A stretch of DNA of 64,000 nt. Source: Pseudomonas sp. ATCC 13867. Lineage in GTDB: Bacteria > Pseudomonadota > Gammaproteobacteria > Pseudomonadales > Pseudomonadaceae. Under the pieces are notes generated by a model. That model saw nothing but the letters and a program-made list of their open reading frames with translations. It was not told where the DNA came from and did not search any database. The stretch lies in assembly GCF_000349845.1 (NCBI RefSeq), contig NC_020829.1:4037001-4101000 (forward strand), read 5' to 3'. Shown piece after piece: positions 41,819 to 50,907 of this stretch (position 1 is the stretch's first letter; each line of letters begins with the position of its first letter). A program made the translations under genes and the position numbers.

Positions 41819-42883
41819 TCAGACCGGGTCGCTGCAGACCAGCCGATCCCGTCCTTCCGCCTTGCCCCGGTACAGGCGGCGATCGGTGCAGCGGTAGAGC
41901 TCGTCGGCGTCCAGGCCGTCGGAGGGCCATTCGGCCAGGCCGAAGGTGGCCGACAGGGGAATCCGCTGGCCGGAGTACTCCAGCGGTAACCGCGACACTT
42001 CCTTACGCAGCGACTCCACCAGCGGTTGGGCGTCGTAGCGGTCGGTGTACGGCAGCAGGATGCCGAACTCCTCCCCGCCCAGGCGACCGATCAGGTCGGT
42101 GGCGCGCAAGCGGTGGCGCAGGGATTTGCACAGGTGCTGCAGGGCCTTGTCACCGGCGTCGTGCCCCCACTGGTCGTTGATCAGCTTGAAATGGTCGACG
42201 TCCAGCACCACCAGCACCAGGCGCGCGTCGTAGCGAGCCGATTCCTGGATACAGCGCTGCAACGCACGCTGGAAGCTCTCGCGACTGGCCACTCCGGTCA
42301 GGGTGTCGGTGAGCGCGAGGCGACGCAGTTGCCTGTAGGCGTCGGCACGCCGCCCCTCGTAGACGTGCATGAAGGCGAGCACCAGCACGCCGCAGAAGAT
42401 GCCATTGCCGATGTCGATCAGGCCTGGCGCATCCAGGCGCAGGTGGTTCATGTACAGGTACATCAGGGTCGCCAGCAGCATGAACGGCACGGCCAGCAGG
42501 AAGCCGCGCAGCTTGCCCAGCAGCAGGTAGGCCATGACTGGCATCAGGTAGACCCAGACAAAGGCCGTGGCCGACGCGTTGGGCATGACGATGATATAGA
42601 GGATGAAACAGAAGGTTGGCAGCAGGTAGGCGATGATCCAGGGCACCAGGCGGCGTACCCGCTTGAGACGGTGCGCGGCCCACAGCAGCATGCCGCAGGC
42701 GACGGCCTCGGCGACGGCCAGCCAGTAGTTGCCGGCCAGGCTCTGCAGAATGCCGAATACCCCCAGGGTCGCCCCGGTGCAGGCAAAGATCAGCCGCATC
42801 AGCAGACGGTGATCCGCCTCTTCCAGCCCTGTCGGCCCGGTGCTGGGCTCGTACAATTGTTCGGGATCGCTGTTGCGCTGCAT
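41819..42883 (-). CDS. Membrane-bound diguanylate cyclase
   Basis: This 354-residue protein has an N-terminal membrane region of about six helices (LLMRLIFACTGATLGVFGIL through FCGVLVLAFMHVYEG) and a GGDEF domain from about residue 190. The active site is LGGEEFGILLPY, and the DxD-like metal site is VVLDVDHFKLIND. An inhibitory I-site, RATD, lies exactly five residues before GGEEF, so product inhibition by c-di-GMP is expected. All residues needed for synthesis of c-di-GMP look intact. The membrane sensor type is not recognised. Confidence 0.93.
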   Translation of the reverse strand: MQRNSDPEQLYEPSTGPTGLEEADHRLLMRLIFACTGATLGVFGILQSLAGNYWLAVAEAVACGMLLWAAHRLKRVRRLVPWIIAYLLPTFCFILYIIVMPNASATAFVWVYLMPVMAYLLLGKLRGFLLAVPFMLLATLMYLYMNHLRLDAPGLIDIGNGIFCGVLVLAFMHVYEGRRADAYRQLRRLALTDTLTGVASRESFQRALQRCIQESARYDARLVLVVLDVDHFKLINDQWGHDAGDKALQHLCKSLRHRLRATDLIGRLGGEEFGILLPYTDRYDAQPLVESLRKEVSRLPLEYSGQRIPLSATFGLAEWPSDGLDADELYRCTDRRLYRGKAEGRDRLVCSDPV

Positions 42884-43087
42884 CAGCCTGGCTCCTTGGC
42901 TCGGCCGTCAGCGGGTCGGCCGTCGTGGCGAAATCCAATCGTTCTGCCAGTTCCCGCCTCAGAAGACTACTCCAATTTCCTACACTTCGTAGCCATCCGA
43001 CCGAATCATTCGGGGCACGCGGGTCGATTCGCGGCAGGATCGGTCCGTCTGGACTAGCCTTCGCTGCATCATCCGTGGAGGAAGTCT

Positions 43088-43510
43088 ATGCGTTCGATCC
43101 TTGCTGTCCTGCCGTTGCTGGTGCTGTCCGGTTGTGCCTCGTACCAGAGCGATGAGATCCATCCCGTTCCCGCCGACCGGCTGCTGGCCTACCAGCAACC
43201 GGGCAAGGACAGCGTGGAACTGGAAGTAACGCGTGATGCGGGTTACCTGGGCGGCGGCTGCTATGTCGCCGTCACCATCGACCGCGAGGTGGCGGCGCGC
43301 ATCGGCACGGGCGAATCGGCCAGCTTCCACGTACCGGCAGGCCAGCACGTGGTCGGCATCATCGGCGACAAGGATGGCGACGGCCTGTGCAGCAAGGCCA
43401 TGTTGCGCCGCGAGTTGCTGGTGTCGCTGGAGCCTGGCAACGACAACCGCTTCCGCATCAACAGCGACAACCGCACGGGCTTCGACATCAAGCCGGTGGT
43501 CACCCGCTGA
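43088..43510 (+). CDS. Hypothetical lipoprotein
   Basis: This 140-residue protein has lipobox LLVLSGC near residues 10-16 and a mature domain with two cysteines (GGGCYVAVTIDREVAARIG and DGDGLCSKAM). The central part (FHVPAGQHVVGIIGDKDGDG) resembles the beta-sandwich of DUF2846-like lipoproteins, but I cannot assign it firmly. A ggaggaag Shine-Dalgarno precedes the start. It is convergent with the HIT gene. Confidence 0.82.
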   Translation: MRSILAVLPLLVLSGCASYQSDEIHPVPADRLLAYQQPGKDSVELEVTRDAGYLGGGCYVAVTIDREVAARIGTGESASFHVPAGQHVVGIIGDKDGDGLCSKAMLRRELLVSLEPGNDNRFRINSDNRTGFDIKPVVTR

Positions 43511-43536
43511 GCGAACCCCGACCGCCCAGGCGCGCT

Positions 43537-43974
43537 TCAGCCATTCAAACGCGCAACGAGGCGCGCCTGCAGCTTCTCCAGCTCACCCACGTCGGCCTTG
43601 TTCGCCGCGTGGATGCCCAGGCCCTCGCCGGCATAGCGCGGAACGATGTGCATATGGATATGGAATACCGTCTGCCCGGCCGGCGCACCATTGAACTGGG
43701 CGACCTGCACACCGTCGGGGTTGAGCTCTTCCACCAGTACGCCGGTCAGGCGCTGCACCACGCGCATCACCTTGTCCAGCGCATCGGGATCGACCTCCAG
43801 GATATTGCGCGCGGCGCTGCGCTTGGGGATCACCAGCGTGTGGCCGTAGGACTGCGGGAAGAGATCGAGGAAGGCCAGGACGTCGTCGTCCTCGTACAGC
43901 TTGTAGCAAGGCGCATCGCCTCGAATGATCTGGGCGAAGATGTTCTGTGGATCGTAGGTGCCGTGCAGGCTCAT
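43537..43974 (-). CDS. HIT-family nucleotide-binding protein
   Basis: This 145-residue histidine-triad protein has GHTLVIPKRSAARNILEVD and the catalytic triad VFHIHMHIVPRYAGEG (HxHxH) near residue 98. HIT proteins hydrolyse AMP-linked substrates or diadenosine polyphosphates; the specificity here is unknown. The ATG at 43974 has aagga 8 bp upstream and is preferred over 43992. Confidence 0.92.
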   Translation of the reverse strand: MSLHGTYDPQNIFAQIIRGDAPCYKLYEDDDVLAFLDLFPQSYGHTLVIPKRSAARNILEVDPDALDKVMRVVQRLTGVLVEELNPDGVQVAQFNGAPAGQTVFHIHMHIVPRYAGEGLGIHAANKADVGELEKLQARLVARLNG

Positions 43975-44106
43975 GGTCGGTTCCTTGTGCATGACTCTGG
44001 TGCCGCACCATACCGGTTTGTTGCGCCCGGGTCATGACCGGCGGCGCGTGGAGGGCTATCCTGAGGCCTTTCGCTGCTTTTCTTCAGTGACCTGACCGGA
44101 GTATGC

Positions 44107-44811
44107 ATGTCAGACCTTTCCGCGTTCCCCATCACCCGCAAATGGCCCGCCGAACACCCTGACCGCCTGCAGCTGTACTCGCTGCCCACGCCCAACGGCG
44201 TGAAGGTATCGATCATGCTGGAAGAGCTTGGCCTGCCCTACGAGCCGCACCTGGTCAGCTTCGAGCGCAACGACCAGATGTCCCCGGAATTTCTCTCGCT
44301 GAACCCGAACAACAAGATCCCGGCGATCCTCGATCCCAACGGTCCCGACGGCAAGCCGCTGGCGCTGTTCGAGTCCGGCGCGATCCTGGTCTACCTCGCC
44401 GACAAGACCGACTCGCTCATCGCCCCCGGCGCCAGCGGCCGCTACGAAACCCTGCAGTGGCTGATGTTCCAGATGGGCGGAATCGGCCCGATGTTCGGCC
44501 AGATCGGCTTCTTCAACAAGTTCGCCGGCAAGGACTACGAGGACAAGCGCCCGCTGCAGCGCTACGTGGACGAGGCCAAGCGCCTGCTGGGCGTGCTCGA
44601 CCAGCGCCTGCAAGGCCGCGACTGGATCATGGGCGAGCACTACACCATCGCCGACATCGCCACCTTCCCGTGGATTCGCAACCTGGTCGGTTTTTATGAG
44701 GCGGGCGAACTGGTGGGCTTCGACAACTTCCAGAACGTGAAGCGCGTGCTGGAGCGCTTCCTCGCGCGGCCGGCGGTACAGCGTGGGCTGAATATTCCCA
44801 AGCGCGACTGA
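44107..44811 (+). CDS. Glutathione S-transferase family protein (YfcG/YghU-like)
   Basis: This 234-residue GST-fold protein has an N-terminal thioredoxin domain (LQLYSLPTPNGVKVSIMLEEL, with NPNNKIPAILDPNGPDG) and a C-terminal helical domain (YTIADIATFPWIRNLVGFYE, the GST N-capping motif). The PTPNG active-site Asn region is characteristic of Nu-class YfcG/YghU proteins, which have disulfide-bond reductase activity. The gene is monocistronic and convergent with hrpA across a REP pair. Confidence 0.92.
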   Translation: MSDLSAFPITRKWPAEHPDRLQLYSLPTPNGVKVSIMLEELGLPYEPHLVSFERNDQMSPEFLSLNPNNKIPAILDPNGPDGKPLALFESGAILVYLADKTDSLIAPGASGRYETLQWLMFQMGGIGPMFGQIGFFNKFAGKDYEDKRPLQRYVDEAKRLLGVLDQRLQGRDWIMGEHYTIADIATFPWIRNLVGFYEAGELVGFDNFQNVKRVLERFLARPAVQRGLNIPKRD

Positions 44812-44826
44812 CTGCGGCATAGACCT

Positions 44827-44904
44827 GTAGGAGCGAGCTTGCTCGCGAACGAATTCTCCGGCAGCTCAGACGCTGGGCGGGTTCGCGAGCAAGCTCGCTC
44901 CTAC
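44827..44904. repeat. REP pair at a convergent gene end
   Basis: Intact inverted copies of the main REP (44827-44849 and 44881-44904) lie between the GST gene and the 3' end of hrpA. A second pair of the same family lies within hrpA itself. Confidence 0.92.
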
Positions 44905-44918
44905 GAAGAGTCTGAACC

Positions 44919-47900
44919 TCAGGCCTCGACCTGGCTCCACTGCTTCGACAGGCGCTTGTCCGACACCGGCACCTTCGTCCCCAGTTGCTGGGCGAACAGC
45001 GAGACGCGGTATTCCTCCAGCATCCAGCGGTACATCACCAGTTCCGGGTCGCGCTTGCCTTCCTGGGCGTGCTTGGCCAGGCGCGCCGCATACTGTTCCC
45101 AGTAGCCGGCCATCTCGCCGCTCCAGACACGGTCGCGCTGGACCTGGCCGGCGACCTTGTCCAGGCGCTGCTCGACCGCCTTCAGGTAGCGCGGGTATTC
45201 CTTCAGCCATTCCAGCGGCGTGTCACGGACGAAGCCGGGGTAGACCAGCTTGGCCAGTTGCCCCTTCACGTCGTTGAGCGGCACGGTCATGGCCAGGTCG
45301 ACCTTGCCCTTGAAGCGCTTCTGCAGGCCGTGCCAGAGCTTGAGGATTTCCAGGGTCAGGCGGGCGATGCGCTCGGCGTGCTCGGTCCATGCGCCGCGCT
45401 TCTTCTCGGCCAGTGAGGCGAGCCCGGCGCCATCGCGCGGCAGGCTGCTTTCACCGTCGAGAATGGCGCTGTCCAGGCTGGCCAGCAGGATGTCCTCCAC
45501 CAGCGACTCGACCCGGCCCAGCTCGCGGTAGAGCAGGCCCATGTCGGTCTGCCCTGGCAGCTTGCCGCGCAGGAACTTGGCCGGCTCGGCCAACTGTTGC
45601 AGCAGCAGGCGCTGCAGGGCGCGGCGGTGCTGGTAGTCGGCCTCGGCCTGGGTCGGGAAGCGGTTTTCCTTCACCACGCCGGCCTCTTCCACCAGCGCCG
45701 GGTAGACCGTCATCGACAGCCCGGCGACCTTCTGCTGAACCCTCTCCGCCACTTCGCCAAAGCCCTTGGCTTCCACCGCTTTCTGCGGCTTGTCCGCCTG
45801 CGGGATCGCCAGCGCAGCCTGGCTGGCTTCGGCGAAGCGTGCGGTGAGCTCGGCCAGATCACGGCCTTCGCCGAGGAACTTGCCACGGGCGTCGACCACC
45901 TCGATGTTCATCCGCAGGTGGCTTTCCACCTGGGTTTCGGCCTCCGCCCAGGCCTCTTCGGGCACGCGGCTGCCAGTCATGCGCTGCAGCTCGCGGCCGA
46001 GGGATTCGGACAGCGCGCCTTCGGCGAAGACCATCTTGCCCAGTGCGGCGCGGACGAAGTCCGGCACCGGCACGAAGTTCTTGCGGATGGCCTTGGGCAG
46101 GCTGCGCACCAGCTCGATGCACTTGGCCTCCAGCAGGCCTGGCACCAGCCACTCCAGGCGTTCGGCGGGCAGCTGCGGCAGCAGCGGCGCCGGTACGCGC
46201 ACGGTCACGCCATCACGCACGTGGCCGGGCTCGAAGTGATAGGTGAGCGGCAGTTGCAGGTCACCCAGGCGCAGGCGGTCCGGGTAGAGGCCGGCAGTGA
46301 CTTCGCTGGCGTCACGGGCGAGGACGTCCTCCTCGCGCATGATCAGCAGGTCCGGCTGCTGCTTGTGCTCGCGCTCGTACCACTTCTCGAAGCTGGCGGA
46401 CTGGTAGATGTCCGCCGGCAGGCGCTCGTCGTAGTAGGCGAAGAGGGTTTCCTCGTCGGCGAGGATGTCGCGCCGGCGCGCCTTGGCTTCCAGCTCGTCG
46501 AGCTTCTCCAGCAACTGGCGGTTGGCCGACAGGCACTTGGCGCGGCTGTTGATCTCGCCACGCACCAGCGCCTCGCGGATGAACATCTCGCGGGATACCG
46601 GCGCATCGATGGGGCCGTAGTGCACGGGGCGGCGGCCGATGATGATCAGGCCGTAGAGCGTGACCTGCTCGTAGGCCACCACCTGGCCCCGGCGTTTTTC
46701 CCAGTGCGGCTCCAGGTAGTTCTTCTTCACCAGGTGCCCGGCCAGCGGCTCCAGCCAGTCCGGCTCGATCTTGGCGACCATGCGGGCGAACAGCTTGGTG
46801 GTCTCCACCAACTCGGCGGCCATGATCCACTGCGGCTTCTTGCGGCCGATCACGCTGGAAGGGTGAATCCAGAAACGCCGCTGGCGCGCGCCGAGGTAGT
46901 CGCCCTCCTCCGCCTTCTGGCCGATCTGGCTCAGCAGGCCGGAGAGGATTGCCTTGTGCACGGCGGCGTAGTCGATGTCGCGCTGCTTCGCATCCGGCTC
47001 GCCACCTTTGTAGGAGCGAGCTTGCTCGCGAACGCTCTTCGAGTCCTTGCCGGCGGCTTTGTTGTCCTGGGGTTTCGCGGTGTGGGGCTGTTCGCGAGCA
47101 AGCTCGCTCCTACCAGAAGCCTTGGAGCCGAAGGGCAGCTGCAATTCACGGCAGATCAGCGTCAGCTGGCGGTGCGCATCACGCCACTCGCGCAGACGCA
47201 GATAGTTCAGGAAGTTCTTCCGGCACCAATTGCGCAGCGGGTTGGAACCCAGCGCCTGGCGCTGCTCCTCGAAGCCGCGCCAGAGGTTAATCAGTGCGGC
47301 GAAGTCCGAATCCGGGTCCTTCCACTGAGCGTGGGCCTGGTCGGCGGCCTGCTGGCGATCCATCGGCCGCTCGCGCGGGTCCTGCACGGACAGTGCGCTG
47401 GCCACGGTGAGCACTTCCGGCAGGCTGCCCAGTTGCGCCGCTTCCAGCAGCATGCGGCCCAGCCGCGGGTCGATGGGCAGGCGCGCCAGCTGGCGGCCCA
47501 GCGGCGTCAGCTGGCCCTCGCGGTTCACCGCCGAGAGTTCCTGCAGCAGGGTGAAACCGTCATTGATCGCCTTGCCGTCCGGCGGCTCGATGAAGGGGAA
47601 GGCCTCGATGTCGCCCAGGCGCAGGTGCAGCATCTGCAGGATCACCGCCGCCAGGTTGGTGCGCAGGATCTCCGGATCGGTGAAGGCCGGACGGCCGTTG
47701 AAGTCTTCCTCGCTGTACAGACGCACGCAGATGCCAGGCTCGACCCGTCCGCAACGGCCCTTGCGCTGGTTGGCGCTGGCTTGCGAGACGGCCTCGATGG
47801 GCAGGCGCTGGACCTTGGCGCGGTAGCTGTAGCGGCTGATCCGCGCGGTGCCGCTGTCGATCACGTAGCGGATGCCCGGTACGGTCAGCGAGGTTTCCGC

Positions 47901-48974
47901 GACGTTGGTGGCGAGCACGATCTTGCGCCCCGGCATGGGCGCGAAGATTTTCTGCTGTTCGGCCGGCGTCAGCCGCGCATACAGCGGCAGCACCTCCGTG
48001 TGACGCAGGTTGGCCTTGCGCAGCATGTCGGCGGCATCACGGATTTCGCGCTCACCAGGGAGGAACACCAGCACGTCGCCGGGGCGCTTGCCGATTTCGC
48101 GCTCGTGGGCGGCGATCTCGTCCAGCGCGCGGAGGATGCCCTGGTCCACGGAGAGGTCGTCGAACAGCGCTTCGCCATCCTCGTCCACTTCCGCCGCCAG
48201 CGGGCGGTACCAGGTTTCCACCGGGTAGGTGCGCCCCGAGACCTCGACGATGGGCGCATCGCCAAAGTGTTTGGAGAAGCGTTCCAGGTCGATGGTCGCC
48301 GAAGTGATGATCAGCTTCAGGTCCGGCCGGCGGTGCAGCAGGGTCTTCAGGAAGCCGAGCAGGAAGTCGATGTTCAGGCTGCGTTCGTGGGCTTCGTCGA
48401 CGATGATCGTGTCGTAGCGCTCGAGGTAACGGTCATGCTGGGTCTCGGCCAGCAGGATGCCGTCGGTCATCAGCTTGATCAGCGTGCTGTCGTCGCTCTG
48501 GTCCTCGAAACGCACCTGGTAGCCGACCAGTGAACCCAGCGGCGTGCCGATCTCCTCGGCGACGCGGGTGGCCACGCTGCGCGCGGCCAAGCGGCGCGGC
48601 TGGGTGTGGCCGATCAGGCCGTGGGTGCCACGGCCCAGCTCCAGGCAGATCTTCGGCAGCTGGGTGGTCTTGCCCGAACCGGTCTCGCCGGCGATCACCA
48701 CCACCTGGCTCTTCATCAGCGCGGCCTTGATCTCGTCGCGCTTGGCGGCAATCGGCAGGCTGTCGTCGTAACGGATCGACGGGATGCTCGCGCGGCGCGC
48801 CTCGGCCTTGGCGCAGGAGGCTTGGAAGCGCTCGGCCCACTGGACGAGCTTGGCTTCGTCGGGGTGCTTGCGCAGTTCATGGAGCTGCCGGCGCAGGCGG
48901 TGGCGGTCGCGGATCATCGCGTGATCCATGCGCTGCAGGAGCTGTTCGGGGGTCGGCGTACTGTCTGTGGTCAT
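44919..48974 (-). CDS. hrpA: DEAH-box ATP-dependent RNA helicase
   Basis: HrpA is a large DEAH/RHA helicase; in E. coli it rescues stalled ribosome complexes. The protein has 1351 residues. Walker A is VVIAGETGSGKTTQLPKICL (96-104), then DEAH in IIVDEAHERSLNIDFLLGFL, SATIDLERFS, and motifs V/VI VLATNVAETSLTVPGIRYVI and QRKGRCGRVEPG. The HA2 and OB-fold regions follow, and then the long C-terminal DUF3418 region. Residues about 621-655 are encoded by a REP pair, in frame. ATG 48974 is preferred; 48989 and 49079 are possible. Confidence 0.94.
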   Translation of the reverse strand: MTTDSTPTPEQLLQRMDHAMIRDRHRLRRQLHELRKHPDEAKLVQWAERFQASCAKAEARRASIPSIRYDDSLPIAAKRDEIKAALMKSQVVVIAGETGSGKTTQLPKICLELGRGTHGLIGHTQPRRLAARSVATRVAEEIGTPLGSLVGYQVRFEDQSDDSTLIKLMTDGILLAETQHDRYLERYDTIIVDEAHERSLNIDFLLGFLKTLLHRRPDLKLIITSATIDLERFSKHFGDAPIVEVSGRTYPVETWYRPLAAEVDEDGEALFDDLSVDQGILRALDEIAAHEREIGKRPGDVLVFLPGEREIRDAADMLRKANLRHTEVLPLYARLTPAEQQKIFAPMPGRKIVLATNVAETSLTVPGIRYVIDSGTARISRYSYRAKVQRLPIEAVSQASANQRKGRCGRVEPGICVRLYSEEDFNGRPAFTDPEILRTNLAAVILQMLHLRLGDIEAFPFIEPPDGKAINDGFTLLQELSAVNREGQLTPLGRQLARLPIDPRLGRMLLEAAQLGSLPEVLTVASALSVQDPRERPMDRQQAADQAHAQWKDPDSDFAALINLWRGFEEQRQALGSNPLRNWCRKNFLNYLRLREWRDAHRQLTLICRELQLPFGSKASGRSELAREQPHTAKPQDNKAAGKDSKSVREQARSYKGGEPDAKQRDIDYAAVHKAILSGLLSQIGQKAEEGDYLGARQRRFWIHPSSVIGRKKPQWIMAAELVETTKLFARMVAKIEPDWLEPLAGHLVKKNYLEPHWEKRRGQVVAYEQVTLYGLIIIGRRPVHYGPIDAPVSREMFIREALVRGEINSRAKCLSANRQLLEKLDELEAKARRRDILADEETLFAYYDERLPADIYQSASFEKWYEREHKQQPDLLIMREEDVLARDASEVTAGLYPDRLRLGDLQLPLTYHFEPGHVRDGVTVRVPAPLLPQLPAERLEWLVPGLLEAKCIELVRSLPKAIRKNFVPVPDFVRAALGKMVFAEGALSESLGRELQRMTGSRVPEEAWAEAETQVESHLRMNIEVVDARGKFLGEGRDLAELTARFAEASQAALAIPQADKPQKAVEAKGFGEVAERVQQKVAGLSMTVYPALVEEAGVVKENRFPTQAEADYQHRRALQRLLLQQLAEPAKFLRGKLPGQTDMGLLYRELGRVESLVEDILLASLDSAILDGESSLPRDGAGLASLAEKKRGAWTEHAERIARLTLEILKLWHGLQKRFKGKVDLAMTVPLNDVKGQLAKLVYPGFVRDTPLEWLKEYPRYLKAVEQRLDKVAGQVQRDRVWSGEMAGYWEQYAARLAKHAQEGKRDPELVMYRWMLEEYRVSLFAQQLGTKVPVSDKRLSKQWSQVEA
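47011..47112. repeat. REP pair embedded in frame in hrpA
   Basis: The arms taggagcgagcttgctcgcg (47011 onward) and ttcgcgagcaagctcgctcc (47091 onward) are exact inverted matches to the intergenic REPs. The frame stays open, giving GRSELAREQ at one end and VREQARSYKGG at the other. It falls in a linker before YAAVHKAILSGLLSQIG. Confidence 0.95.
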
Positions 48975-49137
48975 CGGCTTCGCGGGCATCAGGCGGGAGC
49001 GGCGCGAGCTGGTGCGGAGCCGGTCCCTGGAGTGAGCTGTCGTGGCGACAATTCGTGAATTGTCGCAAAAGACCGGCACGGGCCGCCATGCCGAATGCTT
49101 GGCGGCCCGGATTGGCGGGGCATTGCGCCCCGCCGGT

Positions 49138-50823
49138 TCAGATGCGGAACTGGCCGACCAGCTGGCGCAAGCGCTCTCCCAGTCCGTTCAGTTCGGTCGC
49201 GGTGCGTGCGCCCTTGGCGGCGTCATCCGCCACGCTTTCCACGCCACCGGCGATCTGGTGCACGCTGCGGTTGATCTCCTCGGCGACGGCGGTCTGCTCC
49301 TCGGCGGCGCTGGCGATCTGCGCGTTCATCGAGTTGATGGTGCCGATCAGCTGGGCGATGGCGTCCAGCGACTGGCCGGCCTGGTTGGCCTGGCCGCGGG
49401 TGCGTTCGGCCATGTCGCTGGCGCGCTGCATGGCGCTTACCGAGCCTTCCGTGGTACCGCGCAGACGGTCGATCATCTGCTGGATTTCCCCGGTGCTTTG
49501 CTGGGTGCGGCTGGCCAGGGCGCGGACTTCGTCGGCGACCACGGCGAAGCCTCGCCCGGCCTCACCGGCGCGGGCCGCTTCGATGGCGGCGTTGAGCGCC
49601 AGCAGGTTGGTCTGCTCGGCGATGGAGCGGATCACCTCGAGCACGCCGACGATGCCCTGCACGTCCTGGCGCAGGGTGTCGAGGGAGTCGCTGCTGCTGC
49701 GCACCTCGCCCACGAGGTCGTTGATCTGCGAGACGCACAGGTCCACTTCGCGCTTGGCCGCCTGCCCCTCGCGGTCGGTCTGCTGCGCCGCGTCGGCCGC
49801 CTGTTGCGCGCTGCGCGCCACTTCCTGCGCAGCGGCGGTCATTTCGTTGATGGCGGTGGCGACCTGGTCGGTCTCGTGGCGCTGGCCGTCCATCGCCCGC
49901 TCGGAGCGCTGCGCCTGCTGCGCCACGTCGCCGACCAGCCCGGACAGTTGGTGGGTAGTGCCGGCCACTTGCTGCACCAGCACGTGGATCTTTTCGACGA
50001 AGCGATTGAACGAGCCGGCCAGTTCGCCCAGTTCGTCGCTGCGGCCCAGGTTCAGACGATGGGTCAGGTTTCCATCGCCGGCGGCCATGTCGTCGAGGTT
50101 GTCGCGCACCTGCACGATGGGCTGGACGATGGTGCGGCTGAACAGCCCGGCAAGCAGGCCGATCACCAGCAGCAGCGCCAGCGCCGAGCCGCCCATCAAC
50201 AGCAGCAGGTTGTCGATCTTGGCGTCGAAGGCAGCGCCGGCTTCCTGAGCCTCCCGCTCGACGTCATCGAGATTCAGCGAGGTACCGAACACCAGGTTCC
50301 ACTTGGGCAGGAAATGCGCATAGCCGATCTTCGGCACGATGGCATTGCCGCCCGGCAGGGTGAAGCTGTAGCGCACATAGTGCTGGCCACTCTGGCCCGC
50401 CGCTACCAACTCGCGGATGGCATAGACGCCATTGGGGTCGCGATAGCCGCTGAAGTCCTCGCCCAGGCGCTCGTCGCTGGTGCCCTGGAAGACCCGTACG
50501 GAGCGTGTGTCATAGCCCCAGAAATAACCACCCTTGCCGTATTCGAGGCGCTTGAGGATCGCGATGCCCTGTTCGCGGGCCTGGGCATCCCCCTGGGCGG
50601 CAGCCTGGTAGATCGGGCCAACGGCAGCCAGGGCCACATCGACGAAGTTCCTCAACTGCGCCTCGCGGTCATGCGTGAGGTTCTCGCGGATCTGCGCCTC
50701 CTGCTGGGTCGACAATTGCATGAGGGCAACGGTGGCGATGGCACACAACAGAACGGTGAGGAGCAGGATCGGGGCGATGGCCAGGAGCAGTACCTTGGCG
50801 CGCAGTCGAAGGACGGTATTCAC
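49138..50823 (-). CDS. Methyl-accepting chemotaxis protein with sCache domain
   Basis: This 561-residue chemoreceptor has TM1 at about residues 9-30. A periplasmic single-Cache-type sensor follows, from [20 protein letters not shown] through [24 protein letters not shown] sequence. TM2 is [20 protein letters not shown], then a HAMP domain, and the conserved signalling hairpin contains [30 protein letters not shown] (in part). The ligand is unknown; sCache receptors often sense organic acids. The GTG start at 50823 has gaggt 8 bp upstream; an ATG at 50871 would lie in the fadD terminator, so it is rejected. Confidence 0.93.
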   Translation of the reverse strand: MNTVLRLRAKVLLLAIAPILLLTVLLCAIATVALMQLSTQQEAQIRENLTHDREAQLRNFVDVALAAVGPIYQAAAQGDAQAREQGIAILKRLEYGKGGYFWGYDTRSVRVFQGTSDERLGEDFSGYRDPNGVYAIRELVAAGQSGQHYVRYSFTLPGGNAIVPKIGYAHFLPKWNLVFGTSLNLDDVEREAQEAGAAFDAKIDNLLLLMGGSALALLLVIGLLAGLFSRTIVQPIVQVRDNLDDMAAGDGNLTHRLNLGRSDELGELAGSFNRFVEKIHVLVQQVAGTTHQLSGLVGDVAQQAQRSERAMDGQRHETDQVATAINEMTAAAQEVARSAQQAADAAQQTDREGQAAKREVDLCVSQINDLVGEVRSSSDSLDTLRQDVQGIVGVLEVIRSIAEQTNLLALNAAIEAARAGEAGRGFAVVADEVRALASRTQQSTGEIQQMIDRLRGTTEGSVSAMQRASDMAERTRGQANQAGQSLDAIAQLIGTINSMNAQIASAAEEQTAVAEEINRSVHQIAGGVESVADDAAKGARTATELNGLGERLRQLVGQFRI

Positions 50824-50869
50824 GGCATGGACCTCAGGCAGATAAGGGACCCGCTTCCGTGCAGGCATC

Positions 50870-50892
50870 AAAAAACCCGCCTCGCGGCGGGT
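50870..50892 (-). terminator. Terminator downstream of the first fadD gene
   Basis: aacccgcc-tcgc-ggcgggtt (50874-50892) is a perfect 8-bp stem followed on the minus strand by six T's. It closes the fadD transcript before the chemoreceptor gene and supports the GTG start chosen for the latter. Confidence 0.93.
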
Positions 50893-50907
50893 TCCTTGTT
50901 TATCGGC

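Noticed and set aside
3326..47112. Repeated taggagcgagcttgctcgcg units as a possible CRISPR array
   Set aside because: The units are scattered, inverted in pairs and found at gene ends, with no regular spacers and no cas genes. They are REP/BIME elements.
45597..48533. 978-residue open frame on the plus strand opposite hrpA
   Set aside because: It is an antisense frame in GC-rich DNA. The protein is His/Gln/Arg/Leu-rich with no domain, while hrpA on the other strand has all helicase motifs.
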